Source: Planctobacterium marinum
GTDB lineage: Bacteria > Pseudomonadota > Gammaproteobacteria > Enterobacterales > Alteromonadaceae
Reading direction: 5' to 3'
Assembly: GCF_020687805.1 (NCBI RefSeq)
Contig: NZ_JAJEWQ010000005.1
Coordinates: 1-64,000 of the forward strand
Length of the DNA stretch: 64,000 nt
Part shown: positions 1-8,510 of the stretch, in pieces
Numbering within the stretch: position 1 is the first letter of the stretch
Layout of the letters: each line of letters opens with the position of its first letter
Translations under genes and position numbers: made by a program
Notes under the pieces: model-generated
The model's database searches: none
Told to the model about the DNA's origin: nothing
What the model saw: the letters and a program-made list of their open reading frames with translations, nothing else

Positions 1-1487
1 GGTGAGCGTACCATCGACGTCAACAACGCATTGAAATGACGCGCCATGGTTTCAATCGTTTGCGCCTTAAACAGATCACTGTTGTATTCCCAACCTAACT
101 CTATTCCGTCGGGCTTTTCATATACGTTCAATAAAATGTCATATTTCACCAGGATGTCTGTTTGTTCTACTGTTTTAATAGAAACACCTGGTAGCGATAA
201 TTTTGTGCTTCCGTAGTTATGCATCACAATTACAAGCTGAAAAATTGGATGAAAACTTTGGCTTCTGGCTGGTTTTAGATGTTCCACCAGATGTTCAAAA
301 GGTACGTCCTGATTGGCATAAGCTTCACTAAACATTTGCTTGTTTTGCTTTAACAATTCGTCAAATGACTGCGTTTCTTGCAGACGCGTTCGCAAGACCA
401 GATTATTAGTAAAAAATCCAATTAGCTCTTCGGTTTCTTTCTGTGGCCTGTTTGCTACCGGTGTTCCAACAACAATATCTTTTTCATTGCTGTAACGCGC
501 AAGCAGCGACGCATAAACAGCATGGACGCCCATAAATAATGTGGCGTCCCTTTCCAGACAAAGTTCACGAAGCTGTTCCGATATAGTCTTATCCAAGCTG
601 GAGAACAGTACTTTCCCTTCATGGCTTTGCTGTGAGGGCCGTAAATAGTCAGTGGGCAAATTATGACTATCGGGTATCCCATCAAGCTGACTTTGCCAAT
701 ACTTAATTTGACTGTCAGCAGAAGTGTCTGAAAAATTTTCACGTTGCCATAAGGCATAGTCAGCATATTGAATATTCAATCGCGGCAGAGTAAGTGACTC
801 ATTTGATGAGTAAGCCATGTAAAGCGTAGTTAACTCTTTAACTAAAACACCAATGGACCAACCATCTGATGCGATGTGATGCATGGTAATTAATACTAAG
901 TGTTTGGTTTCACTTTCCTTAATTATACTCACTCGAATCATGTCATCGAATGACAAATCAAAAGGTTTAATAGCTTCGAAATCAATCGCTTTTCTTGTCT
1001 TTTCAGCTTTTGACTCTTCAGTTTCGCCAGACAGATCAATGACGGGAAATTGAGCCGGTTTATAAAGGGAAATTACCTGATAAGGTTCACCCATCTCACC
1101 TTCTTTAAAATGTGTGCGCAACACTTCATGACGCTCTCGTATGGTATTAAACGCATCACATAAAGCTGCTACATTTAACTGTCCTTCAAGCCGCATTGAG
1201 ACAGGCATATTGTAATGGACACTGGCCCCTTCAATTCTGTCTAAAAGCCACAGTCGTTGCTGTTGAAAGGAGAGAGGAATAATGTCTCCGGACTCATTTT
1301 TTCTATGCTGTGAGGTGATGGACTTTTTCTTCAGGAAGTCCATTATCATTAATTTATTTTGTTTGATTTCGGCTAACAATTCCGGGCTGATACTCTTTCC
1401 AGCTGAAATCTTAAGTTGCTCGTCATCGTGCAATGAAAATTTAACATTTTGAGCCTCACATGCCGCAATGAAGGTTTTGATACTCAT
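1..1487 (-). CDS. Non-ribosomal peptide synthetase, docking + condensation part (3' end outside window)
   Basis: The visible 495 residues begin with MSIKTFIAACEAQ, an N-terminal TubC-type docking domain (about residues 1-55). A condensation domain follows, with the catalytic motif HHIASDG. The protein runs off the left edge, so its later domains and termination are unknown. The start codon overlaps the stop of the upstream NRPS as ATGA, which indicates translational coupling and places this protein after that one in the assembly line. The docking domain is expected to accept the growing peptide from the C-terminal tail of the preceding NRPS. The C domain looks like an ordinary peptide-bond-forming type; I see no cyclization motif (DxxxxD). 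No adenylation domain is visible, so specificity cannot be predicted. NRPS identity is certain; order and partner are inference. Confidence 0.93.
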   Translation of the reverse strand, partial: MSIKTFIAACEAQNVKFSLHDDEQLKISAGKSISPELLAEIKQNKLMIMDFLKKKSITSQHRKNESGDIIPLSFQQQRLWLLDRIEGASVHYNMPVSMRLEGQLNVAALCDAFNTIRERHEVLRTHFKEGEMGEPYQVISLYKPAQFPVIDLSGETEESKAEKTRKAIDFEAIKPFDLSFDDMIRVSIIKESETKHLVLITMHHIASDGWSIGVLVKELTTLYMAYSSNESLTLPRLNIQYADYALWQRENFSDTSADSQIKYWQSQLDGIPDSHNLPTDYLRPSQQSHEGKVLFSSLDKTISEQLRELCLERDATLFMGVHAVYASLLARYSNEKDIVVGTPVANRPQKETEELIGFFTNNLVLRTRLQETQSFDELLKQNKQMFSEAYANQDVPFEHLVEHLKPARSQSFHPIFQLVIVMHNYGSTKLSLPGVSIKTVEQTDILVKYDILLNVYEKPDGIELGWEYNSDLFKAQTIETMARHFNALLTSMVRS

Positions 1488-4400
1488 ATGATCAACTCCA
1501 ATTCAGCACTATTTTCAACCTCCTGTAACTGTTCCAATCGCTCTGCCAACTGCTTAAGAACGGGATATTGGAAAACATCCCGAACCGTTACTTCACAGCT
1601 CATGCGTTCATTCAACACTGTCACCAGTTTGGTCAGTAAAAGAGAATGACCTCCCAACGAGAAAAAGTTAGATTCCTGGAAGATTTGATTCTGAGGGATC
1701 TGTAATAGCTCAGCCCACATAACCGCTAGCGCTTTCTCCGTTTTAGTAACAATTTCTGTCTCTCCAGAGATTGCGGCTTTGAATTCTGGCATGGCCTTTC
1801 GGTCGATCTTGCCATTTAGTGTTTGTGGCATCTTGTCGAGGAACATCATTTGAGATGGAATCATGAAATGCGGTAACACCGCTGCCACTGATTGTTTGAT
1901 ATCATCTTCAATAGCTTGTTGGTTTATCGTGGCGTCCATGAGCTGTATATAAGCAACCAAATTAACGTTTTCATTTTCACCAACTACGGCAACAATGGAA
2001 GATTGAACCGATTCGTGCAGATTAATAACATGCTCAATCTCACTCAATTCAATTCTATAACCACGCAATTTGACTTGATTATCTGACCTGCCCTTGTATT
2101 TCAGGTTCCCATCCAATGTCCAGCTGACGATGTCCCCCGTGGCATATAACTTCTGTTGAGTAATACCAGTTCCGTCGAAAAATCGCCTGGAGGTTTCCTC
2201 GCTGTTGTTAATATAACCAGCCGATACGGCGTTTCCTGCAATAAACAGTTCTGCGGGAGTTCCCGCTGGAACACGATTCTTGTTGCGATCCAATACAAAA
2301 CATTGATATCCCACTAATGGCTTACCGATCATCGGCTCTCCATCAGAGGGAGTAACTTTGCTACTGGTACTCCACACTGTTGCTTCTGTAGGCCCATACA
2401 TATTGTGTATTGAGGCTGTAGTTAAGCCGCTCATCTCTTGTACCAGACTGGCAGACAATGCTTCTCCACCAAAGAATATATTGTTCAAAGTCTGCAATTG
2501 TTCATTGTCTGCCTGTGACAAATGCATCGCCGCAAAACTGGGAGTGCACTGTAATTCTGTCACCTGATATTGTTGAATCAAAGCGGGAATATTCAGGGTC
2601 GTTTTGTCCTCCACATTGCCATCAGGTGTCATTATGATGGTGTGACCAAACGAAAGTGCCCCAAAGATTTCCAGCACGGATATGTCAAAAGCAATTCCTG
2701 TTACTGCCAGCCAGACACCCGATTTTAATGGATACCTTTCCCTAAACGAAGCCAGGAAGGTCGCCATATTTTTACGGGAAATAGTGACTCCTTTAGGGGT
2801 CCCGGTTGAGCCAGAGGTAAAGATGACGTACGCCAAAGATTCTGGAGAAATCTCCACATCACTGAGGCTATTCAACGGCTGTGATTCAATCGACCGGTAT
2901 AACTCATCAATATTATCGATGACTAACAAAGGTTTGCATTGCTCAGCCATCAAATTCAGTCGTTGTTCCGGATATCCTGCCTCCAAAGGAAGATAGGCGG
3001 CTCCGGCACGTAATATGCCTAGCATGACCGCCACCAACTCTACGGAACGCGGTAACTTGACACCAACCACAGAGTTTTGGGCAACCTTTTTTGCGCGCAA
3101 CCAGTGAGCAACCTGATTAGCCAGTTGATCAAGTTGCTGGTAACTCAAAGTGTTATCTCCACATATTAACGCGGTATGGTTTTCAGCGTTAAATCGCTCA
3201 ATACCCAAAGATAAATCTGACGCTTCACTTGATGGAGGAACAGCTTGAAAGTGCCTGCTCAAACAATTGAGGTCCACTGTTGGTATGATGTCTATCGCAC
3301 CAATTTTGGCTGACACATTGTCCGCTAATGTGTTTACCGCTTTGATGTAGCTATCCGCCAGTCTGGTAATCGTTGATTCATCAAACAACTCTGTAGAATA
3401 AATCCAATTCAACTTGGGACAACTATCAGCGTTCGTTATTGACAGCTCCAAATCAAATTTAGACAAAGCTGATTTTAGCCCTACATTTTCCAATTCAAGA
3501 TTTGGAAGACTTAGTGTTTGCTGAGAGTCTGCTTGAGAATGGTATGAAAAGAAAATCTGAAAGATGGGAGAGTGACTCAAGTTTCTGGGTAATTCCAGCG
3601 CATCGACAATTAGCTCGAACGGCACATGCTGTTTGGCAAAAACATCAAGGAAGTTTGCTTTGTTCTTAGTCAGTAAAGCATCAAAACAGTCTTCAGTCTC
3701 TACCCTGGTTCGCAACACCATTGTGTTTGAGAAATAGCCAATAAGTGATTCAACTCCCAACACTTCACGATTCGCTACTGGTGTTCCAATAACAACATCT
3801 TCCTGACCACTCCAGCGGCTGACAATAAGGGCAAACACTGAGTAGTAGAATAAGAATGGTGTCACCCCCAGTTTGTTACATATTTCAGTAACTGATTGAT
3901 TAACGCTTTTTTCAATGAGAGTTTCTATACTTGCACCATGAAAGCTTAACTCTTTAGGTCGAGCATAATCGGTAGGCAATTCATGAATTTTTGGTGCATC
4001 TTTCAGGTAACCCACCCAAAAATCACTATTCACTCTCCACTTGTCCATGTTTTTTTGCTGCCACATGGCTACATCGGTGTACTGATATGGCAATTCCGGT
4101 AATTCAATAGTTTGGCCCGTCGCAAGATCACGGTAGGACTTGAGAAGTTCGTTAACGACAATATTGAGAGACCACCCATCACAGGCTATATGGTGAATAG
4201 AAATTACCAAAACCCATTCTGAATTGTCCGTCTTTATCAACGTCGCTCTTAAGATACTATCCTTGCTCAGATCAAAATTTCTTAATTGCTCAGCGTTGAT
4301 TAAGTCTTCAAGAGCCTGGTCTATGTTGCCAACATCCGACAGGTCGACTTCTGCGAAGTCTAAGGTCTGATTCTCCTGCACTAATTGCTTAACTTCTGAG

Positions 4401-4798
4401 TCTTCAACGTAAATAGTACGCAAAATTTCGTGGCGTCGGATTATGGCTTCCAGGCTCGTCTTGAGGTGAACTGTGTTTAGTTCACCTGATAGCCGCAGAG
4501 CTTTAGTGATATTGTAGTGAGCACTACTGGTTTCTAGTTTATCCAAAAACCAAAGCCTCTGTTGACCAAGAGATAAGGGGGCACAGGAGTGTTTAAGTTT
4601 TTGCAGTGGCACTTCTTTTTGCTCAGCAGTTTCAGATTGAATTAGGAATTCCAGAACATCAGCTTTATGTGTTCTTAGCAGAGCAACAAGTTCATCCGAG
4701 GGAGCATCATCGAAGACGACTTCCAGATCACCACCATTCGCAGACAACTCAATATCCTGAGCTTTACACTCACGAAGTATTTGGAGAACAGTTTCCAT
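1484..4798 (-). CDS. Single-module NRPS (docking-C-A-PCP), predicted glycine
   Basis: This 1104-residue synthetase has an N-terminal TubC-type docking domain (1-55), a condensation domain with HHIACDG near residue 202, an adenylation domain (phosphate loop FTSGSTGTPKG near 656) and a peptidyl carrier domain with the phosphopantetheine serine in GGHSLL near 1052. Aligned by eye with GrsA, the ten pocket positions read D-I-L-Q-F-G-M-V-W-K. That is close to the glycine code known from saframycin-type synthetases (DILQLGMVWK), so glycine is the likely substrate. There is no epimerase or thioesterase. The short acidic tail ending ELELII resembles the tails that bind TubC-type docking domains, and the next gene starts with one. 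The gene probably takes its acyl donor from the three-module NRPS at 12554-22075. Confidence 0.94.
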   Translation of the reverse strand: METVLQILRECKAQDIELSANGGDLEVVFDDAPSDELVALLRTHKADVLEFLIQSETAEQKEVPLQKLKHSCAPLSLGQQRLWFLDKLETSSAHYNITKALRLSGELNTVHLKTSLEAIIRRHEILRTIYVEDSEVKQLVQENQTLDFAEVDLSDVGNIDQALEDLINAEQLRNFDLSKDSILRATLIKTDNSEWVLVISIHHIACDGWSLNIVVNELLKSYRDLATGQTIELPELPYQYTDVAMWQQKNMDKWRVNSDFWVGYLKDAPKIHELPTDYARPKELSFHGASIETLIEKSVNQSVTEICNKLGVTPFLFYYSVFALIVSRWSGQEDVVIGTPVANREVLGVESLIGYFSNTMVLRTRVETEDCFDALLTKNKANFLDVFAKQHVPFELIVDALELPRNLSHSPIFQIFFSYHSQADSQQTLSLPNLELENVGLKSALSKFDLELSITNADSCPKLNWIYSTELFDESTITRLADSYIKAVNTLADNVSAKIGAIDIIPTVDLNCLSRHFQAVPPSSEASDLSLGIERFNAENHTALICGDNTLSYQQLDQLANQVAHWLRAKKVAQNSVVGVKLPRSVELVAVMLGILRAGAAYLPLEAGYPEQRLNLMAEQCKPLLVIDNIDELYRSIESQPLNSLSDVEISPESLAYVIFTSGSTGTPKGVTISRKNMATFLASFRERYPLKSGVWLAVTGIAFDISVLEIFGALSFGHTIIMTPDGNVEDKTTLNIPALIQQYQVTELQCTPSFAAMHLSQADNEQLQTLNNIFFGGEALSASLVQEMSGLTTASIHNMYGPTEATVWSTSSKVTPSDGEPMIGKPLVGYQCFVLDRNKNRVPAGTPAELFIAGNAVSAGYINNSEETSRRFFDGTGITQQKLYATGDIVSWTLDGNLKYKGRSDNQVKLRGYRIELSEIEHVINLHESVQSSIVAVVGENENVNLVAYIQLMDATINQQAIEDDIKQSVAAVLPHFMIPSQMMFLDKMPQTLNGKIDRKAMPEFKAAISGETEIVTKTEKALAVMWAELLQIPQNQIFQESNFFSLGGHSLLLTKLVTVLNERMSCEVTVRDVFQYPVLKQLAERLEQLQEVENSAELELII

Positions 4799-5460
4799 TT
4801 GTAGAAGAACCTCATTAATTCTAACGATTATATTTTTTATTCAGATCGCCCCATAGTCATCAGGACTAAATCATGATAACAACCTGAATTTTTGACCAAC
4901 TTAAACTAGTCAAAAAAAAGTAAGTATGATTGCGCATTCACAACCTGTATCAAGCGTTTGGTGTCATGAGCAATACCTGCAACAAGTGATGTGCGAGTGA
5001 AAACCACATTGCAGTTTTCTACAGCACCTCTTTCATTGCGTTTATGGATGACCCAAATTCAACTTCAGTCGTAGTCACGTTATGTGAATGAATTCGCTTT
5101 TTAAAGGAATCGACAAACAGACATTGGCTGATAAAAACATCCAATAGTCAATCGATGCAACAGAGGCATCGCTCGTTCAACTCACGTACGAAGAAAAGTA
5201 ACACAGTCTTGGGAGCAGTGAAATATGTTGGTGCAAATTTTTACACAAATACTTCCATCATATTGAACGCAAAATATTTTTTGTCTCTGGATGATGTGCT
5301 TAGATACCCTACTAAATAGGGGCTTGCATGTGACCTATTTCTCATTGAAAAAGATTGCAAGCATCAATCCTTTTATTGATGCTGTTTAGCAGCAGAGTTG
5401 CGATGACGCTTCTTTCACAAAGCCACTCCTCTGCCGAATCTATTAAGGGAGGATTGGTTG
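4799..5460. other. Non-coding stretch upstream of the minus-strand NRPS genes
   Basis: No convincing gene is seen on either strand. On the minus strand a TATAAT match (4827-4832) lies about 30 bases before the NRPS start codon and could be a -10 element, but no good -35 hexamer stands at the right distance. No Fur-like box was recognised here, so there is no direct sign of iron control of this NRPS operon. A hairpin near 5361 is listed separately. Confidence 0.5.
5361..5382 (-). terminator. Possible terminator of the ParB-like gene
   Basis: GCATCAAT and ATTGATGC form a perfect 8-bp stem around a 6-base loop. Read on the minus strand it is followed within a few bases by a run of five T. It lies about 80 bases beyond the stop of the minus-strand ParB-like gene. 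The stem is AT-rich and therefore weak. Confidence 0.4.
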
Positions 5461-6531
5461 TTAATCACTTTCAAGATGATCGATGACTTTGACCAATATT
5501 TCTTCTACCTGGGGCTTACTAGACCAATCAACATTATCCCAATCAATCCCGATATCCATTTCTGTAAAGTTGGTGGTCAATAGTTTTTTCATCGTTTCCT
5601 GGCGCGTTATGTTCTTGATTACATAATTTACTGCGCCAGTTGATTCTTTTCTTTTTTGTTTACCGTTTATCAGGCTCTCAATGCGCTTCCCTATAGCTCT
5701 TTTATCGTCAATATTAAAGCGTGTCTTGTTGGTCTCTGTCCGATAGTTTTTTTCGACATCCAGCACCAACTTTTTCATTTTTACAAATGGGATCATTGCA
5801 CCCGACTTGTAAGCTTTAATCACTTCCTGATATCTCGTAAGAACATTATAGTTATCGTAGGCACCAGCCGAAATTCCTAATACACCAACAGATTCCCTGA
5901 CGGACATCTTAGTACGACCAACTAATTTTTGCGCATCCTCGAGCGTCTCCAATTCTCTTGTTGCTGCAATGAACGCTTCCAATTTGCCGCTTTGTGACAA
6001 TTCTTCTCGGTTGGCATTTTCCTGAAACTGCTTAATTCTCTTCAGTAAAGGAGGCTTGTTGTATACCTTTATCTTGGCCGCCTGACTGATACCCTGAGAA
6101 TAAACCATGGCAAAAAAACGTCGATGCCCGGTAAGAATTTTGTATCGTCCATCCTCAATAGGGTAAACAGTAGGAGGCTGAATGAGCTCTGATAACTCTA
6201 TGCTCTGAGCAAGAGTTACTATTGTCTGTATAGTTCGATTAATCTCACTCCACTCGGGTTTCCCATATTCCATGCAATTGACAAATACCCCTTTTCCGAC
6301 AATTACTTTTTTCTCGGCATTTGCAATACGGACGAGTGTAGGTTTCGTTATCTTTCTGGTAGAAAACTGTTTTGCCAATTCATCATCAATGATTACCGTA
6401 GGAAAAAATCTGGCATTCTCTTCATCAGGTACAATTTTATTTAAAAAAAGTGCGACATAATCGAAAGTTTCTGATCCAGGAAGTGCTCCATCCCCAGAGT
6501 TTAATGCGGCGACAAACTGCTGTTTAATCAT
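5461..6531 (-). CDS. ParB/Spo0J-family nuclease-domain protein, standalone
   Basis: The central part carries the ParB N-terminal fold: box I-like residues (ELIQPPTVYPIEDGRYKIL around 135-155) and the TGHRRFFAM motif, matching the G-x-RR box of ParB proteins. A helical segment with NANREELSQSGK follows, then a helix-turn-helix-like region. At 356 residues it is of normal ParB length. I start at the ATG at 6531 because the upstream in-frame codon is TTG and has no ribosome site. No ParA is adjacent, and parS-like sites were not recognised, so a plasmid or chromosome partition role is not supported by context. It could be a remnant of an integrated replicon or a regulator using the ParB fold. 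It lies between the two arms of the NRPS locus, transcribed like the minus-strand arm but with a possible terminator between. Confidence 0.7.
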   Translation of the reverse strand: MIKQQFVAALNSGDGALPGSETFDYVALFLNKIVPDEENARFFPTVIIDDELAKQFSTRKITKPTLVRIANAEKKVIVGKGVFVNCMEYGKPEWSEINRTIQTIVTLAQSIELSELIQPPTVYPIEDGRYKILTGHRRFFAMVYSQGISQAAKIKVYNKPPLLKRIKQFQENANREELSQSGKLEAFIAATRELETLEDAQKLVGRTKMSVRESVGVLGISAGAYDNYNVLTRYQEVIKAYKSGAMIPFVKMKKLVLDVEKNYRTETNKTRFNIDDKRAIGKRIESLINGKQKRKESTGAVNYVIKNITRQETMKKLLTTNFTEMDIGIDWDNVDWSSKPQVEEILVKVIDHLESD

Positions 6532-6856
6532 ATTTTTTTGCAAAACAATTCACAAACTATTTAATACTGTGACATAGTATAGCTAACTTTGCCTTTTAAA
6601 AAAATGCGACAGTTTCAAATATTGCGCCATAAATAGACGTATTATGCTTCGAAAATTCGTTATATGAGCCTTAAATGAGCTCTTCTTGAATCATCGGTTT
6701 CATGTTTAGTGTCAAGCGTAATACAGGCTAATTACGCCTGCTACCTTGGATTCATTAAAAATACTGACGTGTTGCCTGGGCACTGCCAAAATAAATCTTC
6801 CAACAACTAAGTGTTTGTTGAATTCTGTAATAAAAACTTACAATAGCAGGAGAACA
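6532..6856. other. Divergent intergenic region, ParB-like / cysE-like
   Basis: An AT-rich stretch between divergently transcribed genes. It must hold both promoters, but no pair of hexamers stands out. The open frame continuing upstream of the cysE-like start (from 6746) was not used as coding because the ATG at 6857 has a good AGGAG site and matches the family's normal N-terminus. Confidence 0.4.
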
Positions 6857-7607
6857 ATGGATATTGATTTCTGGACACAGGTCACCAATGACGCACGAAA
6901 ACTGATAGATACAGAGGCATTTTTGTGCACATCTGTTTATTCATGTGTCCTGTCACAACACAGCTTTGAAGCGGCACTGAGTTTCATTCTTGCGAAAAAA
7001 AATAGCAAACAATCACCTGGGAGCCATGCCATTAAGAGAAATTTTTCAACAAAACTATGCCACAGCTCCGTGGATAGTTGATGCTGCAATAACTGATGCC
7101 CAAGCCGTGTTTAAGCGCGATCCGGCTGTAAAGTCATTGATGTCGGTATTACTCAACCTGAGTGGATTCCAGGCCTTACAAATACACAGAATTGCAAATC
7201 ACCTATGGAAGAACGACAGAAAAGAATTAGCACTCTTTATGCAAAGTCGATGTTCCGAAATTTTCCTTGTTGATATCCATCCTGCAGCACAATTCGGCCA
7301 GGGAGTTATGCTTGACCATGCAACCGGCATAGTAGTAGGAGAAACAGCGGTAGTTGGTGACAATGTAACAATTATGCAATCGGTTACTTTGGGCGGTACC
7401 GGAAACGATGTGGGTGATCGTCACCCGAAAATCCGTGACGAGGTTACAATAGGGGCAGGTTCAAAAGTTTTAGGAAATATCACAGTCGGCAGAAATGTCA
7501 CGATATTAGCCGGGAGTATAGTACTCAATGACATCAAAGCTAATACTACTGTAGTAGGAATTCCTGCTAAAGACCTGAGCGAGTTTAAACCGCTTCAAAT
7601 GACATAG
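6857..7607 (+). pseudogene. cysE-like: CysE-like serine O-acetyltransferase, frameshifted at an A8 tract
   Basis: Two overlapping frames together spell one serine acetyltransferase, the enzyme that makes O-acetylserine from acetyl-CoA and serine. The first frame begins at ATG 6857 after an AGGAG site and gives the helical N-terminus (MDIDFWTQVTNDARKL to FILAKK). The second supplies the rest: DPAVKSL, then VDIHPAAQFGQGVMLDHATG with the catalytic His/Asp region, QSVTLGGTG and the left-handed beta-helix repeats. The frames switch at eight consecutive A (6995-7002). Removing one A restores a protein of about 250 residues, close to E. coli CysE. Causes could be a real mutation, transcriptional slippage on the A tract, or a sequencing error. 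The second frame alone lacks the N-terminal helices. In this locus the enzyme could supply O-acetylserine for an amino-acid precursor, which is inference. Confidence 0.8.
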
Positions 7608-7735
7608 ACATTGCTGTTTTTGAGGGACCAGAAGTCTGCAATCAGCGATATTTTTGAACAAATTTAGTACTGGGACTTATCCAAATCGACAGACGATTCT
7701 GTGATTGTAAAAGAGAAAAAACTGCATGTAGAGAT

Positions 7736-7757
7736 TTCGTCTCACGTGTGAGACGAA
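7736..7757. terminator. Perfect inverted repeat between convergent genes
   Basis: TTCGTCTCAC and GTGAGACGAA form a perfect 10-bp inverted repeat around a central GT. It sits between the end of the cysE-like gene and the end of the minus-strand small ORF, so a bidirectional terminator is the simplest reading. T-tracts are poor on both sides, and the near-perfect symmetry would also suit a protein-binding site. Confidence 0.45.
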
Positions 7758-7773
7758 TTTCGTTGACTGCTCG

Positions 7774-8022
7774 TTATTTTACCAATCTGGGCTTTCGTCC
7801 ATAATGAGAATAGCGATCTTCTAATACAGAACTTACGAAGTCTTCAGCTAAGGACTTGTGGTCCAAAAACACCCCATTGAGGGCATCTTGACTTCCATAT
7901 TTGTACCCCTCCATAAACGATAACTTTAGAAGTTCCGCCTTTTCAAGTTGCTCGATGTTTTCCCTGTCAAACCTCAATTCCATCCTTTTTTCTCTGCCCA
8001 TACCGTTCTTATTATTATGCAT
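7774..8022 (-). CDS. Small hypothetical protein, 82 aa
   Basis: A short charged protein beginning MHNNKNGMGREKRMEL and ending GRKPRLVK. It has no signal peptide, membrane segment or cysteines and is predicted mostly helical. I do not recognise a family. No clear ribosome site precedes the ATG, and an internal start (MGREKR or MELRF) is possible. It is convergent with the cysE-like gene. It could be spurious, but its length and its even, charged composition make a real small gene plausible. Confidence 0.4.
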   Translation of the reverse strand: MHNNKNGMGREKRMELRFDRENIEQLEKAELLKLSFMEGYKYGSQDALNGVFLDHKSLAEDFVSSVLEDRYSHYGRKPRLVK

Positions 8023-8510
8023 TTAAGGAGACAAAAACTTACCAAATAAATTAATTGAAGTATATAGCGAAAGGGTAATTTTTTTATTCTGACTGTTAAC
8101 CTTCTCTCTGGAGCGCCATGTCTTAAGCGTATACACAATACATTCCCACTTCGAAGATCTGAACCAAGCCATGGTCACAGCGGGATTCTTAATCATACAC
8201 CTAAACTGCGAAGGTCAAATCCTCAACGTCATCAGTGGGCAATCGAAAAATGAAAATACAGCCCTCAATCCGCAAGTATCATTTATTATTAACTGGCGTA
8301 AATAAAAATGTTGTCGACAATTCTGTGAAGATACGGCAACATAATCTTTATCAATTTGCCCGAGCGAAACGCTCGAAGTAAAAGCCTGTAACTGCTAAAA
8401 ATACCGAGTTGATACCAGCAATAATGACGCATCCCGTATGATCATTTTCTCAGGTATGTTGAGTAATTCTTACAAGCAATCTATTTAGTACAATTTAGTG
8501 AGAAGTTTTT
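8023..8510. other. Non-coding region upstream of the acylase-ABC-NRPS operon
   Basis: No gene is seen. It should carry the promoter for the plus-strand NRPS operon. A small hairpin (CGAGCG-AAA-CGCTCG, 8361-8375) lies about 135 bases before the acylase start. I found no convincing Fur box, which leaves open whether the peptide is a siderophore. Confidence 0.45.

Noticed and set aside
6746-6856. Upstream extension of the CysE-like N-terminus
   Set aside because: The ATG at 6857 has a strong AGGAG site and matches normal CysE length; the extension is not CysE-like.
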